A stretch of 14,920 bases of DNA from an uncultured Chitinophagaceae bacterium (GCA_937919945.1 CALESY010000001.1:1-14920); one strand, 5' to 3'. Numbered from the stretch's first letter, positions 1 to 7,718 are shown. Program-made: numbers and translations. Notes: a model not told the origin generated them from the letters alone.

Positions 1-11
1 ACCTCCTTTTT

Positions 12-1673
12 ATGAAACTACTTTGTACACTCCTTTTCTGCATTCTTGCGAATATAGTCATTGCACAGCCTGCACTTGTATTTACTGAATATGATCTGAA
101 TACTGGTGCATCAAAACATTCGTTCCCTATTTATTTCCACGCAATGGGTAGTAGGTTTATATTTACTGCTGTTTCAGATAGTACAGGTCGAGAAATATGG
201 ATAAGTGACGGGTCACATTCTGGAACTAAAATACTCAAAGATATCTGGAGTGGTCCGGGTGGTTCTTTTGCTGGCAATTTTACAATGTTTAATAATAAAA
301 TCATTTTTAGTGCAATAGATGGATATAATCATAATAACGGAAGCGACCCGTGGATTACCGATGGTTTATCTGCAGGTACACATATCATCAAGGATATTTG
401 TCCGGTATCTATGTCAGGTCAAACAGCTTACATACCGTATAATGGTAAACTTTATTTCACTAACGATGACGGAACAAACGGAAGAGAACTATGGGTAACT
501 GATGGAACCAGTGCAGGAACGCAAATGATAAAAGATATTAATACAGGCCCAATAGGCTCAAATTCCAGATTCCTCACTGTTTTTGATGGAAAACTATTTT
601 TTGCTGCCGATCAAGTTAACGTAGGCATTGAGTTGTGGGTGTCTGACGGTACCAGTGCAGATACATATTTACTGAAAGACATAGATAGCATTAAAAAAGG
701 CGATGGCAATCCATCATACCTGACGGTGAATGACAATATGCTATATTTCAGAGCGTGTACTGCTGCAGAGGGATGTGAATTGTGGGTATCTGATGGTACT
801 AATCTTGGCACCAGATTGATTAAAGATATCTATCCAGGTAGTATCGGCAGTGTACTAAGTTTGAATAGTAGCTTTAATATTATTGCATATAACAATAAGG
901 TGTATTTTAATGCTACTGACAGCTCACACGGAAATGAATTATGGGTTACAGATGGTACTGCTTCTGGTACACAATTGATTAAAGACATCAACCCCGGTAT
1001 TGCAGATTGTAATATCGTTTATTTAGGCATTTACAATAATAAAATGTATTTTAGTGCTAATGATGGTGTGAATGGTACAGAGCTTTGGGTAACAGATGGC
1101 ACTACCACTGGTACTCGAATGGTCAAAGATTTATATATCGGCACAGGCAAGAGTAGTATGCCGCTTAATTTTGCAGTTTATAAAAATCATATGTACTTTA
1201 CTGCACTGCAAGCAGATGAAGATAGACAACTATGGGTGTCTGACGGTACTGCAGCAGGTACGTATGTTGTAGCACCCCCAATGATTAGTTCAATTAATCC
1301 ATTACCAACCATTGGTCAATTTTTTGAATTTAATCAAGACTCTTCTTTATATTTCATGGCTAATTATACATCAAAAGGTTGTGAACTTTGGAGCATTAAG
1401 GATATGTCTGGTACATCCGTAAAACCCGGACAAGCACCCAACACCTTCTCCCTCTACCCCAACCCTAACAATGGTACGTTTACACTTACGTTGGATAATA
1501 ACAATTTCACAACAGGCAGCCTGCAAGTGTACGATGTACTTGGCAGAAGGGTACATGAGCAAGCTGTAACGGATAAAACACAAACCATCCGCCTGCAACA
1601 ACCCGCAGGCAACTATTGGGTGAAACTGCAACTAGACGATGTAGTGCTGACAAAACAAGTAGTGGTGGAGTAG
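12..1673 (+). CDS. ELWxxDGT-repeat secreted protein with T9SS sorting domain (paralog 1)
   Basis: The 553-residue protein has a signal peptide (about residues 1-18, ending IVIA-QP), so it should pass the inner membrane by Sec. Eight repeats of roughly 50 residues follow, each carrying a version of E-L-W-x-x-D-G-T-x-x-G-T followed by KDI or KDL; the second is degenerate (DPWITDGLSAGT). This matches the ELWxxDGT repeat family, which I would expect to fold as a beta-propeller-like structure; that is inference. The last 75 residues (YPNPNNGTFTL...VYDVLGRRVHEQ...NYWVKLQL) form a type A T9SS sorting domain, implying export across the outer membrane and surface attachment or release. The substrate is unknown. 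The body is strikingly AT-rich while the sorting-domain end is not (one 60-base line at 1321 has 14 G/C, one at 1561 has 30), suggesting the 3' end was exchanged with paralogs. The ATG at 12 follows a leader like those of the other two copies; the promoter lies outside the window. Confidence 0.9.
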   Translation: MKLLCTLLFCILANIVIAQPALVFTEYDLNTGASKHSFPIYFHAMGSRFIFTAVSDSTGREIWISDGSHSGTKILKDIWSGPGGSFAGNFTMFNNKIIFSAIDGYNHNNGSDPWITDGLSAGTHIIKDICPVSMSGQTAYIPYNGKLYFTNDDGTNGRELWVTDGTSAGTQMIKDINTGPIGSNSRFLTVFDGKLFFAADQVNVGIELWVSDGTSADTYLLKDIDSIKKGDGNPSYLTVNDNMLYFRACTAAEGCELWVSDGTNLGTRLIKDIYPGSIGSVLSLNSSFNIIAYNNKVYFNATDSSHGNELWVTDGTASGTQLIKDINPGIADCNIVYLGIYNNKMYFSANDGVNGTELWVTDGTTTGTRMVKDLYIGTGKSSMPLNFAVYKNHMYFTALQADEDRQLWVSDGTAAGTYVVAPPMISSINPLPTIGQFFEFNQDSSLYFMANYTSKGCELWSIKDMSGTSVKPGQAPNTFSLYPNPNNGTFTLTLDNNNFTTGSLQVYDVLGRRVHEQAVTDKTQTIRLQQPAGNYWVKLQLDDVVLTKQVVVE

Positions 1674-1698
1674 ATATTTTCAGCATATTATTATCCCA

Positions 1699-1730
1699 AT
1701 GCCTGCACTGCTTAGTGTGGGCATTTTTTT
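1699..1730 (+). terminator. Rho-independent terminator after paralog 1
   Basis: An 11-base stem (atgcctgcact pairing with agtgtgggcat, with G-T wobbles) closes a gctt loop and is followed by seven T residues. It lies 25 bases after the stop of the first ELWxxDGT gene. A near-identical hairpin occurs at 5401-5433. Confidence 0.8.
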
Positions 1731-1767
1731 AAATAAAATTTCAACAAATATTTAATGTTTACATAAT

Positions 1768-1775
1768 CAACTTTG
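1768..1775 (+). promoter_or_regulatory. Putative Bacteroidota -7 box for paralog 2
   Basis: CAACTTTG matches the Bacteroidota TAnnTTTG -7 consensus with one mismatch and is followed by tatctttata. It lies 34 bases before the ATG at 1810 and is perfectly conserved in the duplicate at 5471-5478. I see no clear -33 TTG at the right distance, so the call is tentative. Confidence 0.45.
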
Positions 1776-1809
1776 TATCTTTATAATACATAAAACATCC
1801 CCTCGGTTT

Positions 1810-3450
1810 ATGAAACAGTTCTTTACGCTCACACTTTGCCTTGCTGTATTATGTTCGCAAGCGCAGCCAATACCCGTATTTAATAGCTTCGACCTCAATA
1901 CGGTTGGTTCAGCCAGCTCAAACCCCGGTATGTTTACCAAACTGGGCAATAAGTTTGTGTTCCGTGCCACTACAAACGCAGAAGGTACAGAGTTATGGAT
2001 AAGCGACGGCACTACAGCAGGTACACAACTATTGAAAGATATAATTCCCGGTGTGCCAAGTAGCTTACCGCAAAACTTCACCCCGATAAACGGCAAATTG
2101 GTTTTTACAGCCAATGATGGTGTAAACGGCGAAGAACTTTGGATAACAGATGGTACTACTGCAGGTACACAACTGCTTAAAGACATCAACCCGGGCAATA
2201 TGGGTAGCCTTATAGGATACATGTGTGTCTTTAACGGCAAAGTATATTTCCGTGCCAATACCAACACAAACGGCTTGGAGCTTTGGGAGACAGACGGCAC
2301 TACTGCAGGTACACAAATGACAAAAGACATTGTTGCTGGTGCCAATAACTCAAACCCGACAGATATGACTGTATGCAACGGTAAAATGTTTTTCACCGCT
2401 TCTGATCCTGCAAATGGTATTGAACTCTGGATTACAGACGGTACAACAGCCGGCACTACAATGCTTAAAAATATTGAAGCAGGTGCAGGAAACTCTATGC
2501 CAGTATACCTGACAGCGATAGGGAATACACTCTACTTTCGTGCGTTTACTACAGCAGAGGGTACTGAAATATGGAAATCAGACGGTACTACTGCCGGCAC
2601 CGTTTTGCTAAAGGATATTAAAGTAGGTGTTGGCAGCAGCATCACCAATACTAGTTTTATAGGGTATAACGGTAAAGTATATTTCCGTGCCAACGATGGT
2701 ACAAATGGCATAGAGCTATGGGTTACTGACGGTACTAATGCGGGCACAAAAATGGTAAAAGACATTAACCCGGGTGCTAACGATAGTTATCCTATACAGT
2801 TTTGTGTGTATAACAACAAGCTATACTTCCAGGCCGAAGACCCTGCCAATGGCGCTGAGCTATGGGTAACCGATGGCACTGAAGCAGGCACACAACTATT
2901 GAAAGATCTGCAGCCGGGAGTAAGTACCGGATACCCTGTAATAATGACTGTTTACAGGAAATATATGTATTTCATTGCGCAGGAAACAGGCGGTGATGTC
3001 AGAATATGGATATCGGACGGCACGGCTGCAGGTACTAAAATAGTAAACCCATCTATTGCCCCCAACAGCAACCCAGCAGGCGCTAGCAGCGAATTGTTTA
3101 TCTACGACCAAGACTCTGCTATGTATTTCAGAGCAAATTATACATCTATAGGCGGAGAGCTCTGGAGCCTGAAAGATACCACCAGCTATCCCAATAGCAT
3201 CAACACCATCACAAACAACAGCTTCAATATTTACCCCAACCCCAACAACGGTACGTTTACGCTTACGTTGGATAATTGCAATTTTACAACAGGCAGTATT
3301 GCTGTGTACGACGCGCTCGGCAGAAGAGTACACGAGCAAAGCATAACAGATAAAACACAAACCATCCGCCTACAACAACCCGCTGGCAACTATTGGGTAA
3401 AACTACAACTAGACGATGCAGTGCTGATCAGGCAGGTGGTGGTGGAGTAA
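1810..3450 (+). CDS. ELWxxDGT-repeat secreted protein with T9SS sorting domain (paralog 2)
   Basis: The 546-residue protein starts MKQFFTLTLCLAVLCSQAQP, a signal peptide probably cleaved near residue 18-19. Eight ELWxxDGT repeats follow, most very regular (ELWITDGTTAGTQLLKDI type), spaced about 50 residues apart. The C-terminal ~75 residues (IYPNPNNGTFTL...GRRVHEQ...VVVE) are a T9SS type A sorting domain almost the same as in paralogs 1 and 3. The predicted role is a T9SS cargo displayed at or released from the surface; the ligand is unknown. Repeat regularity at the DNA level (gatggtactactgcaggtac variants) suggests recombination within and between the paralogs. It has its own promoter-like box and is followed at once by a perfect terminator hairpin, so it is probably transcribed alone. 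Confidence 0.92.
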   Translation: MKQFFTLTLCLAVLCSQAQPIPVFNSFDLNTVGSASSNPGMFTKLGNKFVFRATTNAEGTELWISDGTTAGTQLLKDIIPGVPSSLPQNFTPINGKLVFTANDGVNGEELWITDGTTAGTQLLKDINPGNMGSLIGYMCVFNGKVYFRANTNTNGLELWETDGTTAGTQMTKDIVAGANNSNPTDMTVCNGKMFFTASDPANGIELWITDGTTAGTTMLKNIEAGAGNSMPVYLTAIGNTLYFRAFTTAEGTEIWKSDGTTAGTVLLKDIKVGVGSSITNTSFIGYNGKVYFRANDGTNGIELWVTDGTNAGTKMVKDINPGANDSYPIQFCVYNNKLYFQAEDPANGAELWVTDGTEAGTQLLKDLQPGVSTGYPVIMTVYRKYMYFIAQETGGDVRIWISDGTAAGTKIVNPSIAPNSNPAGASSELFIYDQDSAMYFRANYTSIGGELWSLKDTTSYPNSINTITNNSFNIYPNPNNGTFTLTLDNCNFTTGSIAVYDALGRRVHEQSITDKTQTIRLQQPAGNYWVKLQLDDAVLIRQVVVE

Positions 3451-3471
3451 AATAATAATAATATTATCGCG

Positions 3472-3501
3472 CAAAGCCCCCTGCAATTGCAGGGGGCTTT
3501 G
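3472..3501 (+). terminator. Perfect 30-base palindromic terminator after paralog 2
   Basis: A 15-base arm (caaagccccctgcaa) is followed directly by its exact reverse complement, giving a very stable GC-rich hairpin 21 bases after the stop of paralog 2. The T-tract is weak (ctttgttata). The AAAGCCCC...GGGGCTTT form is typical of Bacteroidota intrinsic terminators. Its presence makes the in-frame TTG at 3487 an unlikely start for the next gene. Confidence 0.75.
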
Positions 3502-3546
3502 TTATACACTGCACACTCTATATCTTCAATATATATATCTTGTAAC

Positions 3547-4332
3547 ATGACAGTAGAACAGCTTACTATAGAATTTCAACAACATCGTGGGCAATTACAA
3601 TCCTTCCTGCTACGTATTACTGCTTCTATTGAAGATGCAGAAGATATAGTACAAGATACTTTCATAAAGGCCATGAATAAACTCGATACCTTTCGGGGCG
3701 AATCGATCATAAAAACATGGTTTTTTACCATCGCATCAAACCTTGCAAAAGATAATGCACGGGCAAAAAAACGTTGGCCTGAAAACGTAACGGATATATG
3801 CAAAGGAAAGGCAATGACCAATCAGCAGTTTTTTGAGGAAGCTATGACTATAAGGCAAACATCTCCGCATGGCTCATTCGAAATAAAGGAACATATTACT
3901 TTCTGTTTTGCCTGTATTTCAAAATCACTACCTCTGGAACAGCAAATATGCCTTTTTCTGAAAGAAGTATATGAATTTGGGGTGAAAGACATTGCTGAAA
4001 TCATAGATAATACCGAAGCTATGGTAAAATACTATTTGCATACCGGGCGTAGTAAAATGATTAAAATTTTCGATGGCAGGTGTGCTATTATTAATAAAGA
4101 AGGTGTATGCCACCAATGTACCGAGCTGAACGGTATCTTTAATCCTCATCAAAAAGCACAAGAAGAATTAGTGAAAATAGACATGCATAAAGAGGCTGAA
4201 AAAGGAGATAAAGAGCATTTATTTGACCTGAGAATGAAAATTGTGCAGTCTATAGACCCTTTCAACTCGCCCGCCTCAGCTTTACAACTCCATCATTTAC
4301 AACACAATAGACAGGTTATGGAAGATTTTTAA
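3547..4332 (+). CDS. ECF-type RNA polymerase sigma-70 factor with Cys-containing C-terminal extension
   Basis: The 261-residue protein starts at the ATG giving MTVEQLTIEF; an in-frame TTG 60 bases upstream lies inside the terminator hairpin and is rejected. Residues about 10-75 are a sigma-70 region 2 (ASIEDAEDIVQDTFIKAM, then TFRGESIIKTWFFTIASNLAKDN). Residues about 118-175 are region 4, with the helix-turn-helix core VKDIAEIIDNTEAMVKYYLHTGRSK. An ~85-residue tail follows and contains RCAIINKEGVCHQC (C179, C188, C191), a CxxC-type cluster that could bind metal or respond to redox; this is inference. The protein should direct RNA polymerase to a small regulon. No anti-sigma gene is adjacent, so control may be through the tail. 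The downstream SRPBCC gene, 64 bases away, is a plausible target or partner. Confidence 0.88.
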   Translation: MTVEQLTIEFQQHRGQLQSFLLRITASIEDAEDIVQDTFIKAMNKLDTFRGESIIKTWFFTIASNLAKDNARAKKRWPENVTDICKGKAMTNQQFFEEAMTIRQTSPHGSFEIKEHITFCFACISKSLPLEQQICLFLKEVYEFGVKDIAEIIDNTEAMVKYYLHTGRSKMIKIFDGRCAIINKEGVCHQCTELNGIFNPHQKAQEELVKIDMHKEAEKGDKEHLFDLRMKIVQSIDPFNSPASALQLHHLQHNRQVMEDF

Positions 4333-4396
4333 AAATAATTCTGCTAAACCCTATCGGTTTTATTTTGCCAATCGTCAAAGAATAAACTAAAACGAA

Positions 4397-4915
4397 ATGA
4401 ACAAGTTTATTCAAACCATTTTAATGCCATCAATTATGGTAACAACAATCAAGGCGACAGCACAAAACACACCTGCAACAACGGTAAAAACCACCTTTCA
4501 CCGTCAAACATCGGTAAGTATTGATATTCATGCAGATACTAAAGTTATCTGGGCTTTACTCACAAACGCTCAAGACTACCCAAGATGGAATACGACTATT
4601 ACAGCCATCGAAGGTGAAATAAAACTGGGCAAAAAAATAAAATTAAAATCTACACTCGACACAAAACGTACTTTTAAGCTGAAAGTAAAAAAATTCGAGC
4701 CTGCAAAACAATTATCTTGGGGTGATGGCAAAGGCATCAGAGTGTATACACTTACAGATAAGGGAAATGGAGTAGTTAATTTTTCGATGATAGAAAAAAT
4801 AGGTGGCTTGATGTTTCCGATGTATGCTAAATACATACCGTCATTCGATGCTTCGTTCAACACATTTGCCAACGACTTGAAGAAAGAAGCAGAAATGATA
4901 ATGAAAACTAAGTAA
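4397..4915 (+). CDS. Exported SRPBCC-domain protein
   Basis: The protein has 172 residues. Residues 1-22 (MNKFIQTILMPSIMVTTIKATA) look like a signal peptide cleaved before QNTP. From about residue 35 the pattern is that of the SRPBCC (START-like) superfamily: VSIDIHADTKVIWALLTNAQDYPRWNTTI at the first strand and helix, then GKKIKLKS, FKLKVKKFEPAKQLSWGDG, and a long final amphipathic helix (SFDASFNTFANDLKKEAEMI). Such folds bind hydrophobic ligands in a deep cavity; the ligand here is unknown. A signal peptide on this normally cytoplasmic fold suggests a periplasmic role. It sits between the sigma factor and a small conserved gene 41 bases downstream, so an operon is likely. A weak hairpin (aaacc/ggttt at 4346-4360) lies upstream and could partly separate it from the sigma gene. 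Confidence 0.8.
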   Translation: MNKFIQTILMPSIMVTTIKATAQNTPATTVKTTFHRQTSVSIDIHADTKVIWALLTNAQDYPRWNTTITAIEGEIKLGKKIKLKSTLDTKRTFKLKVKKFEPAKQLSWGDGKGIRVYTLTDKGNGVVNFSMIEKIGGLMFPMYAKYIPSFDASFNTFANDLKKEAEMIMKTK

Positions 4916-4956
4916 TAAAATCAAACATTCTGTAACACAATAAATAAGTAACAATA

Positions 4957-5361
4957 ATGAAAGCATTAGGCACAAAAGAAAAACCAACAAAACTAAAAAC
5001 TCCGCCCGGCACTGCCGAATACGAAATGTATAAAGATGTAAAAGACGGGCTGGATGTTATAGTATGCGTTGTTGGCAAAACAACCCTGTTATACGATTAT
5101 CGTGCAATAAACGACCTGCACACTATGCTGAAGAAGCATGGCGACTGGATGGACCTTGGCGGTGCTGATGAGCAAAAAGAAGCAAAAGAAGGAACAGTAG
5201 AAGCCTGGGGGCGGTCGCCTCAAAACCCGGTAGGTGGGTGGTACGGATTGAAAAAAGGGCTACGTGGGCGCTTTGGTGTTTACATGCCACCACTGATGGA
5301 AGCATTAGGCCTTGCTGAGCTAACACACGATGCTAAGAACAACAAGATGAGAACGATATAA
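4957..5361 (+). CDS. Small conserved cytoplasmic protein of unknown function
   Basis: The protein has 134 residues, with no signal peptide and no membrane segment. The sequence is well ordered and strongly coding: a basic N-terminus (KALGTKEKPTKLKTPPGT), two beta-rich stretches (LDVIVCVVGKTTLLYDYRAINDL), and the distinctive block HGDWMDLGGADEQ, then GTVEAWGRSPQNPVGGWYGLKKGLRGRFGVYMPPL. I associate this pattern with an uncharacterized family found in Bacteroidota and other environmental bacteria, but cannot name it with confidence. It starts 41 bases after the SRPBCC gene and ends at a terminator, so it is probably the last gene of the sigma-SRPBCC unit. Confidence 0.8.
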   Translation: MKALGTKEKPTKLKTPPGTAEYEMYKDVKDGLDVIVCVVGKTTLLYDYRAINDLHTMLKKHGDWMDLGGADEQKEAKEGTVEAWGRSPQNPVGGWYGLKKGLRGRFGVYMPPLMEALGLAELTHDAKNNKMRTI

Positions 5362-5400
5362 GGAACCGAATACCATACACTGCATACGCACATTATCCCA

Positions 5401-5433
5401 ATGCCTGCACTGCTTAGTGCGGGCATTTTTTTT
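5401..5433 (+). terminator. Rho-independent terminator after the 4957-5361 gene
   Basis: The stem atgcctgcact/agtgcgggcat with loop gctt is followed by eight T residues. It begins 40 bases after the stop codon. Compared with 1699-1730 there is one compensating-type change (T to C) that turns a wobble pair into a Watson-Crick pair. Confidence 0.8.
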
Positions 5434-5470
5434 AAATAAAATTTCAACAAATATTTAATGTTTACATAAT

Positions 5471-5478
5471 CAACTTTG
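5471..5478 (+). promoter_or_regulatory. Putative Bacteroidota -7 box for paralog 3
   Basis: CAACTTTG, followed by tatcttta, is identical to the box at 1768-1775 and lies 36 bases before the ATG at 5515. Conservation within the duplicated segment is the main support. Confidence 0.45.
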
Positions 5479-5514
5479 TATCTTTATATATATAAAAATC
5501 TCTCCCCTCGGTTT

Positions 5515-7152
5515 ATGAAACAGTTCTTTACATTTCTATTATGCCTTAGTGCTATTTATGCACAAGCACAGGCACCATTTGTATTCAAAGAGTACGACCT
5601 TAATACAGCTGCAAGCATCAACTCAAGCCCCGAAAATTTTGCCAAGCTGGGTACAAAATTTGTTTTTAGTGCATTTGCAAATAATGACGGTACAGAGGTG
5701 TGGATAAGTGATGGTACCACTGCAGGTACACAAATGCTCAAAAACATCAACCCCGGTATGGGCAGTTCTTCTCCTTACGGCTATACGCTCATCAATGGTA
5801 AGCTGATTTTTGGTGCTTCGGAACCTGCAAACGGTACAGAGTTGTGGATTACAGATGGCACAACTGCAGGCACACAATTGCTTAAAAACATCAACGTGGG
5901 TGCAAGTTCAAGCAACCCTTCTTCTTTTACAGTATACAATGGCAAAGTGTACTTTAATGCAGACGATGGCGTAAACGGTGTAGAATTATGGGTAACAGAT
6001 GGCACAAGCGCCGGTACACAACTGTTTAAAGACATCAGGCCGGGCGGCGGCGATGCATATCCTTCGGGTATGATGGTGTTTAATGGCAAAATGTATTTCG
6101 GTGCCAACGACGGAGTGAATGGCATAGAGCTGTGGGTGTCTGATGGTACATCTAGCGGCACTACCATGCTGAAAAATATTGCTGCAGGTGCTGCAGACGG
6201 CAACCCGTACGATTTTGCGATAGCAGGCAATACTTTGTTTTTTGTTGCAAACACCGCTGCAACAGGCGTTGAGGTGTGGACAACAGACGGTACAACTGCT
6301 GGCACACAAATGATAAAAGATATAAACCTCAATCCTTTGGACGGCTATGCAAATACCGGCATTTGCGTATACAACGGCAAGGTATATTACACAGGCGATA
6401 ATGGTACTAATGGCAGAGAGCTATGGGTAACAGACGGCACGGCAGCCGGTACACAGATGGTAAAAGACATCAACCCGGGTGCTAACAACAGCGTTCCTAT
6501 ACATTTTTATGTATACAACAACAAACTATACTTCCAAGCTACAGAGGGCATCAACGGCACAGAACTTTGGGTGACAGATGGCACAAGTGCCGGTACACAA
6601 ATACTCAAAGACCTGAATACAGGAGGCAGTAGTGCACCAAGAGGCTTCACCGCATATAAAAAACATTTATTGTTTACTGCACAGCAAACTAATGGAAACG
6701 TGCAGCTTTGGGTTACAGATTGTACTGCAGCCGGCACTAAAATAATAGCCCCGCCTATTGCTCCGAACATTAACCCGCTAGTCGGCGTTTCTGAATTTTT
6801 TATGAACGAACAAGACTCTGCCATATACTTCAGCGCAAACTATACATCAGCAGGTTTTGAACTATGGAGCCTCAAAGACACCACCTCTTACCCCAGCAGT
6901 ATCAACACCATCACCAGCAACACTTTCAACATATACCCCAACCCTAACAACGGTACGTTTACGCTTACGTTGGATAATGACAATTTTACAACAGGAAGTA
7001 TTGCTGTGTACGACGCGCTCGGCAGAAGAGTACATGAGCAAGCTGTAACTGGTAAAACACAAACCATCCACTTGCAACAACCCGCAGGCAAATATTGGGT
7101 GAAACTGCAGCTTGATGATGCAGTGCTTACCAGGCAGGTGGTGGTGGAGTAA
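5515..7152 (+). CDS. ELWxxDGT-repeat secreted protein with T9SS sorting domain (paralog 3)
   Basis: The 545-residue protein begins at the ATG giving MKQFFTFLLCLSAIYAQAQAP, matching the start and signal peptide of paralog 2. A 13-codon upstream extension in frame would run into the leader and is rejected. Eight ELWxxDGT repeats follow. The eighth reads QLWVTDCTAAGT, with the usual Gly of DGT changed to Cys by one base. The C-terminal ~75 residues are the T9SS type A sorting domain shared with paralogs 1 and 2. The gene is therefore a recent duplicate of paralog 2 now separated from it by the sigma-SRPBCC block. I see no hairpin terminator after its stop. Expected location is the outer surface or medium; the ligand is unknown. 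Confidence 0.92.
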   Translation: MKQFFTFLLCLSAIYAQAQAPFVFKEYDLNTAASINSSPENFAKLGTKFVFSAFANNDGTEVWISDGTTAGTQMLKNINPGMGSSSPYGYTLINGKLIFGASEPANGTELWITDGTTAGTQLLKNINVGASSSNPSSFTVYNGKVYFNADDGVNGVELWVTDGTSAGTQLFKDIRPGGGDAYPSGMMVFNGKMYFGANDGVNGIELWVSDGTSSGTTMLKNIAAGAADGNPYDFAIAGNTLFFVANTAATGVEVWTTDGTTAGTQMIKDINLNPLDGYANTGICVYNGKVYYTGDNGTNGRELWVTDGTAAGTQMVKDINPGANNSVPIHFYVYNNKLYFQATEGINGTELWVTDGTSAGTQILKDLNTGGSSAPRGFTAYKKHLLFTAQQTNGNVQLWVTDCTAAGTKIIAPPIAPNINPLVGVSEFFMNEQDSAIYFSANYTSAGFELWSLKDTTSYPSSINTITSNTFNIYPNPNNGTFTLTLDNDNFTTGSIAVYDALGRRVHEQAVTGKTQTIHLQQPAGKYWVKLQLDDAVLTRQVVVE

Positions 7153-7314
7153 GCATTACCCATAAAAGCGGACGGTTTAATTGTCATTTGCAGTGTTATG
7201 GCTGGAGTTGTATGCCATCTTTCATGATACGCAATACATACGTGCCTGATACTATCTTTCGGCTCGATGGCGGTATTGTATGATAGTACAGACTGTTCTT
7301 TTTATACGAGACGG

Positions 7315-7704
7315 TTACACCAGCCTTTCGAGCTTGCCTTTGCGTTTTACGATGTTCTTATAGTCCCACTGGATGGTTTTTGATTTTTTCAGCCAGCGTT
7401 GCAGGTCTTTGGCGTTTATCTGGCTGGCATCGGTGTATCGTGCTTCTGCCGCTTTGAATTTCCCTTCGGGTTGGAGCCCTGCTTCGTCAAACGATTGTCC
7501 GCTCCAGAACAGCAGTCGCACACAGTTCTTTAGTTTGTCGTAGCCAACAATGGGGTTGCCTTCAATAAACCATACGGGGTGGGCGTGCCATACTTTGTTT
7601 TCGGCATCGGGTAGTTGCGTGCTGATGATGGCGTAGAGCGCATCGCAAATAGCTTTGTCTTCTGTTGCCAGCGCGTTGTGGTAGGCTTGCACATCTGTGT
7701 TCAT
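7315..7704 (-). CDS. DUF1801 (YdhG-like) domain protein
   Basis: The 129-residue protein begins MNTDVQAYHNALATEDKAICDALYAII. The core VWHAHPVWFIEGNPIVGYDKLKNCVRLLFWSGQSFDEAGL is characteristic of the DUF1801/YdhG family, small cytoplasmic single-domain proteins of frataxin-like fold. Some members have been proposed to act in iron handling; the role here is unknown. The C-terminal half (DASQINAKDLQRWLKKSKTIQWDYKNIVKRKG) is a basic helical segment common in the family. The gene runs opposite to its neighbours. Its start is 14 bases from a 38-base palindrome shared with the divergent 7798 gene, which may carry an operator. Confidence 0.85.
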   Translation of the reverse strand: MNTDVQAYHNALATEDKAICDALYAIISTQLPDAENKVWHAHPVWFIEGNPIVGYDKLKNCVRLLFWSGQSFDEAGLQPEGKFKAAEARYTDASQINAKDLQRWLKKSKTIQWDYKNIVKRKGKLERLV

Positions 7705-7718
7705 AGGCTTAAAGTTAG

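Larger units (their letters stand above)
1690..1826 (+). repeat. Duplicated terminator-promoter-leader segment, copy A
   Basis: From attatccc at 1690 through the first codons of paralog 2 (atgaaacagttctttac), this segment is nearly identical to 5392-5531 upstream of paralog 3. The shared part includes the hairpin, the aaataaaatttcaacaaa stretch, the caactttg box and the cccctcggttt leader just before ATG. Small differences are one extra T after the hairpin and changes in the leader around 1780-1800. It shows that paralogs 2 and 3 were duplicated together with the upstream terminator. Confidence 0.85.
5392..5531 (+). repeat. Duplicated terminator-promoter-leader segment, copy B
   Basis: This is the second copy of 1690-1826, covering hairpin, promoter-like box, leader and first codons of paralog 3. 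Here the hairpin serves the 4957-5361 gene, unrelated to the gene it serves in copy A. That fixes the left edge of the duplication just upstream of the hairpin. Confidence 0.85.

Noticed and set aside
1767..2456. Long minus-strand open frame antisense to paralog 2 (and similar ones at 5781-6332 and 2532-2765)
   Set aside because: They show periodic CVPAVVPS-type peptides that are simply the reverse complement of the ELWxxDGT repeats. The regular repeat codons keep the opposite frame open; there is no independent coding signal.
3487..3546. TTG start extending the sigma factor by 20 residues
   Set aside because: The TTG lies inside the perfect terminator hairpin and the extra residues are not sigma-like; the ATG at 3547 starts the normal region 2 N-terminus.
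6857..7048. Plus-strand open frame inside the sorting-domain region of paralog 3
   Set aside because: It is out of frame with the sorting domain, which is conserved at the protein level in all three paralogs.
200..7100. Regularly spaced DNA repeats suggestive of a CRISPR-like array
   Set aside because: The ~150-base periodicity is in frame and explained by the protein repeats in three coding genes. Repeats are degenerate and there are no spacers or cas genes.
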